Shown piece after piece: positions 27,205 to 35,406 of a stretch of DNA of 64,000 nucleotides. The notes under the pieces are model-generated. The model was given only the letters and a program-made list of their open reading frames with translations. It ran no database searches and was not told where the DNA came from. This DNA is from Vibrio aerogenes (lineage in GTDB: Bacteria; Pseudomonadota; Gammaproteobacteria; Enterobacterales; Vibrionaceae), in NCBI RefSeq assembly GCF_024346755.1, contig NZ_AP024861.1, forward strand, positions 62,001 through 126,000, written 5' to 3'. The number at the start of each line of letters is the position of its first letter. Position 1 is the first letter of the stretch. The position numbers and the translations under genes are program-made.

Positions 27205-28482
27205 TCAAACAGTGACGCTATCGAGTGCCTGGCTGATGTCTGCAATGATGTCGTCGATATTTTCTATGCCGACTGAAATACGAATCAGATCGCGGCTGAC
27301 ACCGGCTTTGGCCAGTTCTTCGTCATTCAGCTGGCGGTGCGTTGTACTGGCCGGATGGCAGGCGAGTGATTTGGCATCACCGATATTGACCAGTCGCAGC
27401 ACCATTTGCAGTGCATCGATAAACTGCGCCCCGGCTTCAAGGCTACCTTTGATGCCAAAGCTTAAAATCCCGGATGCTTTGCCGCTGGTAATCCGCTGGC
27501 ATACGATGTTATACGGGCTGTCGGGCAGGGCAGCATAGTTGACCCAGTTTACTTTCGGGTGGTCTTGCAGGAAGGCGGCGAGCTTTTCTGTATTCTCACA
27601 GTGACGTTCCATCCGCAGACAAAGCGTTTCCAGCCCTTGCAATAACAGGAATGAGCTGTTTGGCGACAAGGCAGCCCCGGTATTGCGCAGCGGAACCACG
27701 CGGCAACGGCCAATATAAGCCGCTTCTCCCATCGCTTCCGTATACACCACATCATGATAAGACGGATCAGGTTCATTCATCATCGGGAAGCGTTTTTTGT
27801 TCGCGACCCAGTCAAATTTACCGGAGTCGACGATCATGCCGCCGATGGTGGTGCCGTGGCCGCCGATATATTTGGTCAGAGAATGCACAACGATATGTGC
27901 GCCAAGTTCAATCGGACGACACAAAACCGGTGTCGCAACGGTGTTATCAACGATTAGTGGTACGCCATGTTTATCAGCGATCGCAGCCAGTGACTCTATA
28001 TCCACGATATTACCCGCCGGGTTACCAATCGATTCACAGAAGATGGCGCGGGTATTTTCATCAATAGCGGCATCAAAGCCAGCAAAGTCATCGGCAGAAA
28101 CCATGCGGGTTTCAATCCCTTGTCTGGGGAAAGTGTGGGCAAACAGGTTGTAAGTGCCGCCATAAAGCTGGCTGGTGCTGACAATATTAGAACCAACCTC
28201 ACAAATACATTGAAGTGCGTAGGTAATGGCAGCCATGCCGGAGGAAACCGCCAGCGCCGCAATCCCGCCTTCCATCGCCGCAACCCGCTGTTCCAGCACG
28301 TCCGTGGTTGGGTTCATGATACGGGTGTAGATATTACCGGGCACCTTGAGGTCAAATAAGTCGGCACCGTGTTGGGTGTCGTCAAAGGTATAAGAGGTTG
28401 TCTGGTAGACAGGCACTGCGGCGGCTTTGGTGGTTTCTTCAGATTTGTAGCCGTGATGGAGTGCAAGCGATTCGAGTTTCAT
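27205..28482 (-). CDS. metY: O-acetylhomoserine aminocarboxypropyltransferase / sulfhydrylase
   Basis: 425 residues, PLP enzyme of the Cys/Met metabolism family that makes homocysteine from O-acetylhomoserine and sulfide. Signatures: YTRIMNPTTDVLEQRVAAMEGG, SSGMAAITYAL, SQLYGGTYNLF, DNTVATPVLCRPIELGA and the PLP lysine in VHSLTKYIGGHG. Full length with the long MetY insert (SFLLLQGLETLCLRMERH). It sits alone, and I see no SAM riboswitch upstream. The upstream 28483-28600 stretch has no gene. Confidence 0.95.
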   Translation of the reverse strand: MKLESLALHHGYKSEETTKAAAVPVYQTTSYTFDDTQHGADLFDLKVPGNIYTRIMNPTTDVLEQRVAAMEGGIAALAVSSGMAAITYALQCICEVGSNIVSTSQLYGGTYNLFAHTFPRQGIETRMVSADDFAGFDAAIDENTRAIFCESIGNPAGNIVDIESLAAIADKHGVPLIVDNTVATPVLCRPIELGAHIVVHSLTKYIGGHGTTIGGMIVDSGKFDWVANKKRFPMMNEPDPSYHDVVYTEAMGEAAYIGRCRVVPLRNTGAALSPNSSFLLLQGLETLCLRMERHCENTEKLAAFLQDHPKVNWVNYAALPDSPYNIVCQRITSGKASGILSFGIKGSLEAGAQFIDALQMVLRLVNIGDAKSLACHPASTTHRQLNDEELAKAGVSRDLIRISVGIENIDDIIADISQALDSVTV

Positions 28483-28600
28483 AACCGTTCCTGTGTTGTA
28501 TGCGTTGTAAGTTTTGATTCCTTTTCAGTCACCTATGGTACAAGGAGGGAATTTTTTTGGGAATGGGGTGATGTTGTGGTTTTGAAAGTGTGAAGGAGAA

Positions 28601-28619
28601 AGAGCCGCGAAGCGGCTCT
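28601..28619 (-). terminator. Terminator of the type VI effector operon
   Basis: Perfect 8-bp stem AGAGCCGC / GCGGCTCT with a 3-nt loop; on the minus strand TTTCTCC follows. It lies just past the VasX-like stop. Confidence 0.75.
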
Positions 28620-28645
28620 CTTTTAGGTTGTGGAAGATTTGGCGC

Positions 28646-31600
28646 TTATTTATTATCCCGGGAATCGGCCCAGAAGTAATGTAGCCTTTCATCATTGGGA
28701 TTTATTATATTTATGGTTTTTAAATATTTTCTTATGTCTTGTCCTTTATATACATCATTAAATTTATCTAATGAAGGTTGAGGAAAAACAAAATTGTCAT
28801 AAGTGATTTGACATTTGACCTGTATATCTACTCGATGGTGTAAATATCGACTTTTTTTAAACTTTTTTTCCTTGTCTAATGTTGATTGAAATAATAATAT
28901 AATGCCATCATCAACTTTTATCTTAGTAATCGGTGTGATTGTTCTGGTTTTTTGTTTTTTCCATTTTTTATGCTTCCTATCAAATTCCTTCTGTTGGGCA
29001 AGATTATTACTTAAATCACTTTCGTCTATATGTCTGCTCTCTAATATCTCATGACATTCAATGTTGAAATTATTTTTATATAACTCATCATTCAAGAAAG
29101 ATGGCAAATCAGTTTTTATATGTGCAAAATGAGATGATTGTTCAAGTGTTTTTTTGTCTATTTTACTTGCTATTATCTGATTTGATACTGCATTTTTTAT
29201 GAAAGTAGTCAAATCATGTTTATTATTATTTGTGATTATTTTTTCTTTTTTTGCTTGATTTAATATATCATCAAACTTATCTGTTGACTCAATTGTTTTT
29301 ATTAACTCTGATATAATAATATTAATTGTTAAGACAGTATTTATAGGTAGAGATGCTACACTGGTAAGTTCACGTATTAAATTATTTATTTTGTTTTGTT
29401 TTGTTTTGTTTTTTATGATGGATATCAAATCTTCCATTTTGTTTTTTGTTTTTAATATATCATTTTTTAAAAAATATATGTACTCTGATTCTATTCTTAT
29501 TTTCATTATATTGTCTAATATTACATTGCAATACAAATCAGGTACGCTTTTAAATAACGAGTATGGTTGTTCTTCCTTTCTGTATTTACCAAATGCACCG
29601 TGTTTAATTAATTTTTCTAAATCAGTGTCTTTTTTAAATGAAGCGATTAACTGGCTTCCAATGAATATAGGTGCAAAAATAGAAATCCCAAGTGCGTTGG
29701 GCATTTTTAACATACCTAATAGAGCAAAACTTGAGATATAAGTTGTTATTGAAGCGTCATAATCATTATCTAACCATAACTTATGAGCATCGATCAAAAG
29801 TAAGGCACTTGTTAGAATACCAGCTTTTATATCTAGCTGTTCTGTAACTTCAGTTGCCACTTCACCTAATATGGAATAGCTAATTTTTGTTGTAACCAAC
29901 ATAATGTCTGTAATTGCACTTCCTACACAGAGGTATGTATATAAACTAGGGCTGTTAACGTAGTTTTTAATATTTTCTGTGGTGTTTTTTATTTCAACTA
30001 ATAATAAAATTAAATGAAATATAATTATTTTTTTTGATGAATATTCAATTCCATTTTTTATATTATCTAAATTGATATTAGATTTATTTAAATCTTCAAT
30101 TGTATCTATAGTTTCTTTATTGTTTTCAGATATAAAACCAATCATATTTTTATTGTTACGAATTAATTTATGTAATGTTGGACTATGACTGATATCTTCT
30201 ATAAGGAAACAACCATTTTTGTCGATACCCTTAAATGTATTTCCGGCCTTTATTAACTTAGCATAGACATTTGATACACCAGGGATATAAATGTATTTTC
30301 CTTTGTTTATATTGGAAATAGTAACGGATTCTAATTTTGGTAATGACTTGTTAATTATTTTGTATTGTTTTACTATATTATCTATACATTCGTTACTTTT
30401 GTATTCGATTATTTTTAATTTATTAGTGTCAATATTTTTTAATTTTTTAATGATATTGTTCATTGTAATGAATGCCGCATATTGCCCACATAAATAATCA
30501 CTAGGTGTGTTAATTAAAAATCTATAAATAACAAATAAAGTACTATCGTCAGGTATTTTGTTTTTGCTATCACATATGTAATCTAAATAGTCCAGGTTCA
30601 TAATTCCTGATCCGTCATTTATTTCTTTAAAACTACTATCTTTTTTATCTTTATTAGTTCTTATATTTGTTGTTTTATATATTAATGAGTCTTTAAATAA
30701 ATCAAATAGTAAGTTGAAATAATTATCGTTACTATCTCTAATTTTTGAAATGTATGCCCATTCGTAATCATTATATTGTTTGTAATGAAATTCTAAATAA
30801 TTTGGCTGTAGAGAAATAAGCTTGATTGATTCATTTATTAATTTATAAGCTATTAATACAGATTGATTTCCTGAGCTTGTAAGATCATGTATTACACATG
30901 TATTTTTGTCTGAATTTAAAAAATGTAGAAATCTATGTTGAATTTCTCCTATATTTAATGTTATTACGTCCTGCAATGAAACTTTGAAATTTCTATAAAT
31001 TTCACTATCTAAATCTAAGTCTAATAACGACATCAAATACTGATTTGAACTTAGATTTAATTTGTTTGCCATTAATTCATATATAATATAGTTAGACTGG
31101 AAGGTTAATAGCTTTTTTACGTTATTTTGATATAAAACTGCATTACTTAATAAATTATACCAATAGTTTAATTCAAATGATGAATCTTTTATAACTATAT
31201 ATCTATTCTTTCTTTTCTCTTTAATATGTTTGGTTAATGATTTTTTTATTTTTGGTTTTGATTTGTCTATAATTTCTATTCCTTTTTTTAATTGATCTGA
31301 AAAATATTTTTTTGTATTGTTGTTATTTTCTTCACGATTTTTAAATTCTTCGGTTGTTTTTGATGCAAAATAAAAGTCATAAATTGTTGGTGTATTATTA
31401 TCTTTCCATCTATAATCATCACTATAAAATAGTTCTATTAAATTGCGTTTAGCACAAATATACACTTCAGTATATTTGTCTCCGGAAAGATCTCGATTTA
31501 AAAACAGAGGCTCTGCCATATTCAGTTCAAAATTAATCTCTCTGGGTCTCATATCTGGAAGATTTGTAACATGTTTGATATGATTGGTATCAATTAAACC

Positions 31601-32485
31601 AATCCTTTTTTCTTGTTCATTTATATGTTCTTCAAGATAATTTAAACGTTCATTACTCCACTGTACTTCAGAAAAAGCAAATCCAATAGACACTTTATTA
31701 TCTTTATTATCTTTATTATCTTTATTATCTTTATTATCTTTATTATCTTTATTATCTTTATTATCTTTATTTTTTCTGGCTGGAAACCAAATTTCTTCCA
31801 GTTCAACACCGGTAACTTTTCTTTCTTTTTTATCTTCTATATCGGTATAAAACCTGCTATTATTCTTATAATCACGATAATTATATAAATGCACATCCCG
31901 GAAGCATGGTGTGCATTTCTCTATATGTTTTTTTTTGGTATTGTCTGTCCGCCTTTCTGAAATATCTTTTACTGAAACCTGAATTTCCCGCCAAAACCGA
32001 TTGTTATAGGTGATATAAATATATCCCTCGCGAATTGGAGCAATCCTGTCTTCATCTTTCAAACTTTCATCAAGGGAAGGAAGTAACGTCATTGGAACCA
32101 CTGACTGAATTACATAGTCCTGCTCACCATCAACTATATATTTATTGGAATGAACCTTATTGAATAATAATACTCTGATAGGGACCTTATGGCCGGGCTG
32201 TTGGATTTCCAGCCAAACATTTCTTGGTTTTTTCTCTTCAGACCAGTCCCAACTATAGACTGTTGTATCCTGAGTCCTGAGGCTTTGTTCCTTGTCTTCA
32301 AGGCGTTTGATTCTTTCTGCCGTTTCATCATAAATGCTTCTTTCAACGGCAAACTGCTCTGTAATATTGGTTGGTTCATAAAAAAGAATTTTCTGTTTAT
32401 CTTTACTGGCTGTTTTATGATCGATACCAGTAATTTCAAGATAAAATTTATGCCCGCATGTGACGTTGCTATCATTAGACCCCAT
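28646..32485 (-). CDS. VasX-like type VI secretion pore-forming effector
   Basis: 1279 residues. The N-terminal third resembles the VasX N-terminal region (e.g. IAPIREGYIYITYNNRFWREIQVS). The C-terminal half has several hydrophobic helices (LCVGSAITDIMLVTTKISYS, ILTSALLLID, FALLGMLKMPNALGISIFAPIFIG) fitting a colicin-like membrane-disrupting toxin. The start overlaps the DUF4123 adaptor by 11 bp, the usual adaptor-effector coupling. The gene is far more AT-rich than its neighbours, with Asn/Lys/Ile-rich codons, a sign of transfer. No separate immunity gene follows. Target-cell membrane permeabilisation is inferred from VasX. Confidence 0.8.
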   Translation of the reverse strand: MGSNDSNVTCGHKFYLEITGIDHKTASKDKQKILFYEPTNITEQFAVERSIYDETAERIKRLEDKEQSLRTQDTTVYSWDWSEEKKPRNVWLEIQQPGHKVPIRVLLFNKVHSNKYIVDGEQDYVIQSVVPMTLLPSLDESLKDEDRIAPIREGYIYITYNNRFWREIQVSVKDISERRTDNTKKKHIEKCTPCFRDVHLYNYRDYKNNSRFYTDIEDKKERKVTGVELEEIWFPARKNKDNKDNKDNKDNKDNKDNKDNKDNKVSIGFAFSEVQWSNERLNYLEEHINEQEKRIGLIDTNHIKHVTNLPDMRPREINFELNMAEPLFLNRDLSGDKYTEVYICAKRNLIELFYSDDYRWKDNNTPTIYDFYFASKTTEEFKNREENNNNTKKYFSDQLKKGIEIIDKSKPKIKKSLTKHIKEKRKNRYIVIKDSSFELNYWYNLLSNAVLYQNNVKKLLTFQSNYIIYELMANKLNLSSNQYLMSLLDLDLDSEIYRNFKVSLQDVITLNIGEIQHRFLHFLNSDKNTCVIHDLTSSGNQSVLIAYKLINESIKLISLQPNYLEFHYKQYNDYEWAYISKIRDSNDNYFNLLFDLFKDSLIYKTTNIRTNKDKKDSSFKEINDGSGIMNLDYLDYICDSKNKIPDDSTLFVIYRFLINTPSDYLCGQYAAFITMNNIIKKLKNIDTNKLKIIEYKSNECIDNIVKQYKIINKSLPKLESVTISNINKGKYIYIPGVSNVYAKLIKAGNTFKGIDKNGCFLIEDISHSPTLHKLIRNNKNMIGFISENNKETIDTIEDLNKSNINLDNIKNGIEYSSKKIIIFHLILLLVEIKNTTENIKNYVNSPSLYTYLCVGSAITDIMLVTTKISYSILGEVATEVTEQLDIKAGILTSALLLIDAHKLWLDNDYDASITTYISSFALLGMLKMPNALGISIFAPIFIGSQLIASFKKDTDLEKLIKHGAFGKYRKEEQPYSLFKSVPDLYCNVILDNIMKIRIESEYIYFLKNDILKTKNKMEDLISIIKNKTKQNKINNLIRELTSVASLPINTVLTINIIISELIKTIESTDKFDDILNQAKKEKIITNNNKHDLTTFIKNAVSNQIIASKIDKKTLEQSSHFAHIKTDLPSFLNDELYKNNFNIECHEILESRHIDESDLSNNLAQQKEFDRKHKKWKKQKTRTITPITKIKVDDGIILLFQSTLDKEKKFKKSRYLHHRVDIQVKCQITYDNFVFPQPSLDKFNDVYKGQDIRKYLKTINIINPNDERLHYFWADSRDNK
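31694..31765 (-). repeat. Eight 9-bp tandem repeats encoding (Asn-Lys-Asp)n
   Basis: Eight identical TTTATTATC units (plus strand) encode a run of eight NKD tripeptides at about residue 240-264 of the effector. Copy changes would stay in frame and alter linker length only. Confidence 0.95.
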
Positions 32486-33290
32486 GATGAACTCTCCTTA
32501 AAACAATTTGTTCCAGATGGATTATTTTTTCTTCTGCGGACAGGTGAGAGAAAAAGAGCTGGTCCGCTGCGGCGACTTGTGGCAGTTGTCCGTTTTGTTG
32601 TGCCAGTTGGCGTAAACGTACTATGAGTATGTCGTCCTGTATGTTGTGATGTTCTGTAAATTGGTTTACCGCTTGCTGGGCTGGCCAGTTGATGGGGCCA
32701 ATCTCACTTTCTTTGGCCCATTCCCTGATTTCCCGTTCTTCATTCATCAGGTAAAGTGCCTGTTCCTGATCCGGCAGCAACATCCACATACTTAAGTCTG
32801 GTGCGCTGGTGTAATCACCCACTTCACGCCATTGCTGCGCTTCACTGTGTTTTTGAGAATAAAAGCCGACTGAGTAAAATGCGCCCAGCCAGGCACTGGT
32901 GCTGCGGGCAGAAGAGTCGGTAAAAAAGTAGCTGGCAACTTCCGGCGTGTAATAATGGAATACACCTTTTCGCTCGCCATGATAGCCAATGAGCATCCGC
33001 CAACGCAGTTGTTCAGCAATAGTTTCAAAGGGCAGTGCAGCTGGTGCGGAAAAAAACAGGGTTTGTTGCAGGGGGAGTTGTTCGGTGAGTGGTTCGCTGC
33101 CACCATATTTCAGGGCGATCAGTAACGGACTTTCATCCTGTATTTTTTCCAGTGCGGTGTTGAGATAAATGGGTTCAACCTGATGGCTGTCAATGGCCTG
33201 ATAAACCAGCTGATGACTATCAGGAAAATAGTTCACCAGTGCATACCAGGCAACTGCCGTTCCCTGATGTTCATGTGTCAGTGTTAACAC
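32475..33290 (-). CDS. DUF4123 type VI effector chaperone/adaptor
   Basis: 271 residues. DUF4123 pattern: early WYALVNYF, SPLLIALKYGG, LRWRMLIGYHGERKGVFHYYTPEVASYFF and WMLLPDQEQALYL, then a Gln-rich helical tail. Such adaptors (VasW, Tap-1) load a specific effector onto VgrG. It lies directly upstream of, and overlaps, the VasX-like gene, which is therefore its likely client. Confidence 0.88.
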   Translation of the reverse strand: MLTLTHEHQGTAVAWYALVNYFPDSHQLVYQAIDSHQVEPIYLNTALEKIQDESPLLIALKYGGSEPLTEQLPLQQTLFFSAPAALPFETIAEQLRWRMLIGYHGERKGVFHYYTPEVASYFFTDSSARSTSAWLGAFYSVGFYSQKHSEAQQWREVGDYTSAPDLSMWMLLPDQEQALYLMNEEREIREWAKESEIGPINWPAQQAVNQFTEHHNIQDDILIVRLRQLAQQNGQLPQVAAADQLFFSHLSAEEKIIHLEQIVLRRVHHGV

Positions 33291-33364
33291 GGTTTGTCTC
33301 CGTTATTGTTTTTATCAGTATGAGTTTGTGAGCGATTCACAGTATCCACTCAGGTGATGTTGAA

Positions 33365-33784
33365 TCAGCGGTATTGCAGGCCGCCGTTTCTGCCTCGTAA
33401 AACTTCAAACACTTTATTTTTTTCAATACAGTTTGCGTTTGTTTTCATGTCATCGAAGCAGAGTAAGTCTGAGTCCTGATCGGTGCCGGTGTCTGCTTTG
33501 TATCCAGACCCGATGTCCCAAAATGTGACATGAAAATATCCATTTTTATCTGGGGCAGGGACTGAGTATTTACTGTGCAAAAATGTTTTATTTTTATTCC
33601 ACCAGGATATCTTTTCTGACTTGGTTACCGGGAAATTATTCACGATAACATCACTCCAGTTTTCATCCTGATGGATATCAATAATCTCTACTGGCCTGAG
33701 CCACAGATAGCTGGTGTAGATTAAGCCACATATAAATACAGCTAGTAGCAGATAGTATTGTTGATTCATGGAGTTAATTTTCAT
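33365..33784 (-). CDS. DUF943 family protein (intact paralogue)
   Basis: About 139 residues from ATG 33784. One N-terminal membrane helix (QQYYLLLAVFICGLIYTSYL) is followed by the DUF943 core LRPVEIIDIHQDENWSDVIVNNFP, SWWNKNKTFLHSKY, WDIGSGY and LLCFDDMKTNANCIEKNKVFEVLRG. Inner-membrane anchored with a periplasmic domain. DUF943 genes are common beside type VI effectors and suit immunity proteins; here they follow a DUF3289 gene. Very similar to its upstream neighbour, so a recent tandem duplication. Confidence 0.82.
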   Translation of the reverse strand: MKINSMNQQYYLLLAVFICGLIYTSYLWLRPVEIIDIHQDENWSDVIVNNFPVTKSEKISWWNKNKTFLHSKYSVPAPDKNGYFHVTFWDIGSGYKADTGTDQDSDLLCFDDMKTNANCIEKNKVFEVLRGRNGGLQYR

Positions 33785-33802
33785 TGACGTTCTCAATCTT
33801 TC

Positions 33803-34208
33803 CTACCGATATTGCAGGCCGCCGTTCCAGCCTCGTAAAACTTCAAACACCTTATTTTTTTCAATGCAATTTGCTTTTGTTTTCATGTCATTGAAGCAGA
33901 GTAAGTCTGAGTCCTGATCGGTGCCGGTGTCTTTTCTGTAGCCGGAACCAATATCCCAAAGTGAGATCACATAGTTTCCATAGGCGTCAGGGACAGGGAT
34001 CTCATATTTTTTCTGTAAAGATGATTTATTTTCTTCCCACCATTTGATCTTGTTCCTGAATCTCAAGGGAAAATTTTTGACAACAATATTTGTCCAGATA
34101 CCTTGTTGATGCACTCCCATGATTTCAACTGGTCTCAGCCACAAGTAGCTGGAATAGGCTAACCCACAAGAAAGAACGATAATTATTACCCATAATTTTT
34201 TTATTCAT
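33803..34208 (-). pseudogene. DUF943 paralogue with a frameshift in a 7-A tract after the start
   Basis: The DUF943 core (LRPVEIMGVHQQGIWTNIVVKNFP to FEVLRGWNGGLQYR) is intact. The ATG at 34208-34206 overlaps the upstream stop (TAATG), and the first codons run into seven A. With six A the reading would be MNKKLWVIIIVLSCGLAYSS and continue SYLWLRPVEI, mirroring the membrane helix of the neighbour. With seven A the start is out of frame, leaving only a TTG at 34144 that lacks the helix. It may be phase variable, rescued by slippage, decayed, or a sequencing error. Confidence 0.75.
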
Positions 34209-35395
34209 TAATGCTTACCGCTTATAGTAATTGTGGCATTCATTTCTGTAATAAAAGGCTTGAAATTGAAGCATTCCCAGCGTTGCAAGGTAAACCAGAT
34301 GCGGAAAAGACGTTGTAGTTTTACCGTTGGGGTTAGATCCCCATCATCCAGACCGAAATGATCTTGTACCCGGTAATGAATCGTTGCTGTAAATTGATTA
34401 TTATTTATTTCGAGCGACTGCAAGGTAATTTGTGCCGACCAAATATCATGCACACATATGACTAAACCATTCGTGTAATCTTTTAAATCGTCAAATCTGG
34501 GTAAAACTGAGCGACTTACTGATTTATGTATTTCTGATTTATTTGATGAGGGATAGTAATGTTTTTTCCAATCAATATAAGTTTCCAAAGTTGTTTGGAT
34601 TGCTTTCAATGAGCTACTATCCGAATCATCATTCTCAATTTGTTCTTTCAAAGCCTGATCTAAAAGAGATGAACTAAATGGTTCTCCGCTGTTTTGCTGC
34701 ATATGTGTGATCATCTCATCGATGACACTTTTATAGGCACCATGCCATGAGTAGACCGCGGATAAATCCCTGAATTCGTCAAACATGATGTCTGAGCGTT
34801 CTTTCAGACTGAGGAATCCCTCATCGCCGGGCGGTTGATACATTCCATACGGATTGGTTGTGAGGGGCGGGAATTTTTTCCCGGTATAGGCATTCACTTT
34901 AGCTGAGACGTCCGTCAATCCGAACTCCTCCTTCAATATCGGCTCAGATAAGTCACCATGATGCATATCTCTGGCATCATAGTCATCCATTTCTCTCCGA
35001 GTTTGATAGATCAGTGCAGGAACTTTGAGTGGTTCGGGTTTTGTTTGTTGTGATTGGGCCTGATTGCTGTCGTCTGTTGCTGACTGCGAAGATGCTGCGT
35101 TGGTGCTGGCAGATGTACCTCCACTGTTTCCATTCCCTTTATAATGTCCGCACGGGCAGTCACTCAGCGGACAGCTTTGGCTTCCCATGTCATATTGGCA
35201 AACCTGAGTAATCGGTGTGCCAACGATTTTATCATGGCGTAGTTGCAGGATGAACATGCCCCCTGTGTTGATACTCTTGGGTGTGTATGACTTGATGAGT
35301 GCTTCCATGCTGGTTTCGGTCGCTTCCAGTTGATATGGACTCTGCTCAGCTTTATTTTGATCACCCAGCTTTTTGGAAAGAATTGTCTCTACCAT
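34208..35395 (-). CDS. DUF3289 family putative type VI effector
   Basis: 395 residues. The C-terminal ~260 residues carry DUF3289 motifs: DDYDARDMHHGDLSEPILKEEFGL, SLKERSDIMFDEFRDL, MITHMQQNSGEPFSSSLLDQAL, DYTNGLVICVHDIWSAQITL, YRVQDHFGLDDGDL and FRIWFTLQRW. The N-terminal ~130 residues hold CPLSDCPCGHYKG and a Ser/Asn/Gln linker, possibly a VgrG-delivery segment. It starts 11 bp after vgrG. Biochemical activity of DUF3289 is not known to me; effector status is inferred from place and the following DUF943 genes. Confidence 0.8.
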   Translation of the reverse strand: MVETILSKKLGDQNKAEQSPYQLEATETSMEALIKSYTPKSINTGGMFILQLRHDKIVGTPITQVCQYDMGSQSCPLSDCPCGHYKGNGNSGGTSASTNAASSQSATDDSNQAQSQQTKPEPLKVPALIYQTRREMDDYDARDMHHGDLSEPILKEEFGLTDVSAKVNAYTGKKFPPLTTNPYGMYQPPGDEGFLSLKERSDIMFDEFRDLSAVYSWHGAYKSVIDEMITHMQQNSGEPFSSSLLDQALKEQIENDDSDSSSLKAIQTTLETYIDWKKHYYPSSNKSEIHKSVSRSVLPRFDDLKDYTNGLVICVHDIWSAQITLQSLEINNNQFTATIHYRVQDHFGLDDGDLTPTVKLQRLFRIWFTLQRWECFNFKPFITEMNATITISGKH

Positions 35396-35406
35396 ACATC
35401 CTCCGC

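Noticed and set aside
28483..28600. SAM or other riboswitch upstream of metY
   Set aside because: The leader is short and shows no conserved riboswitch stems.
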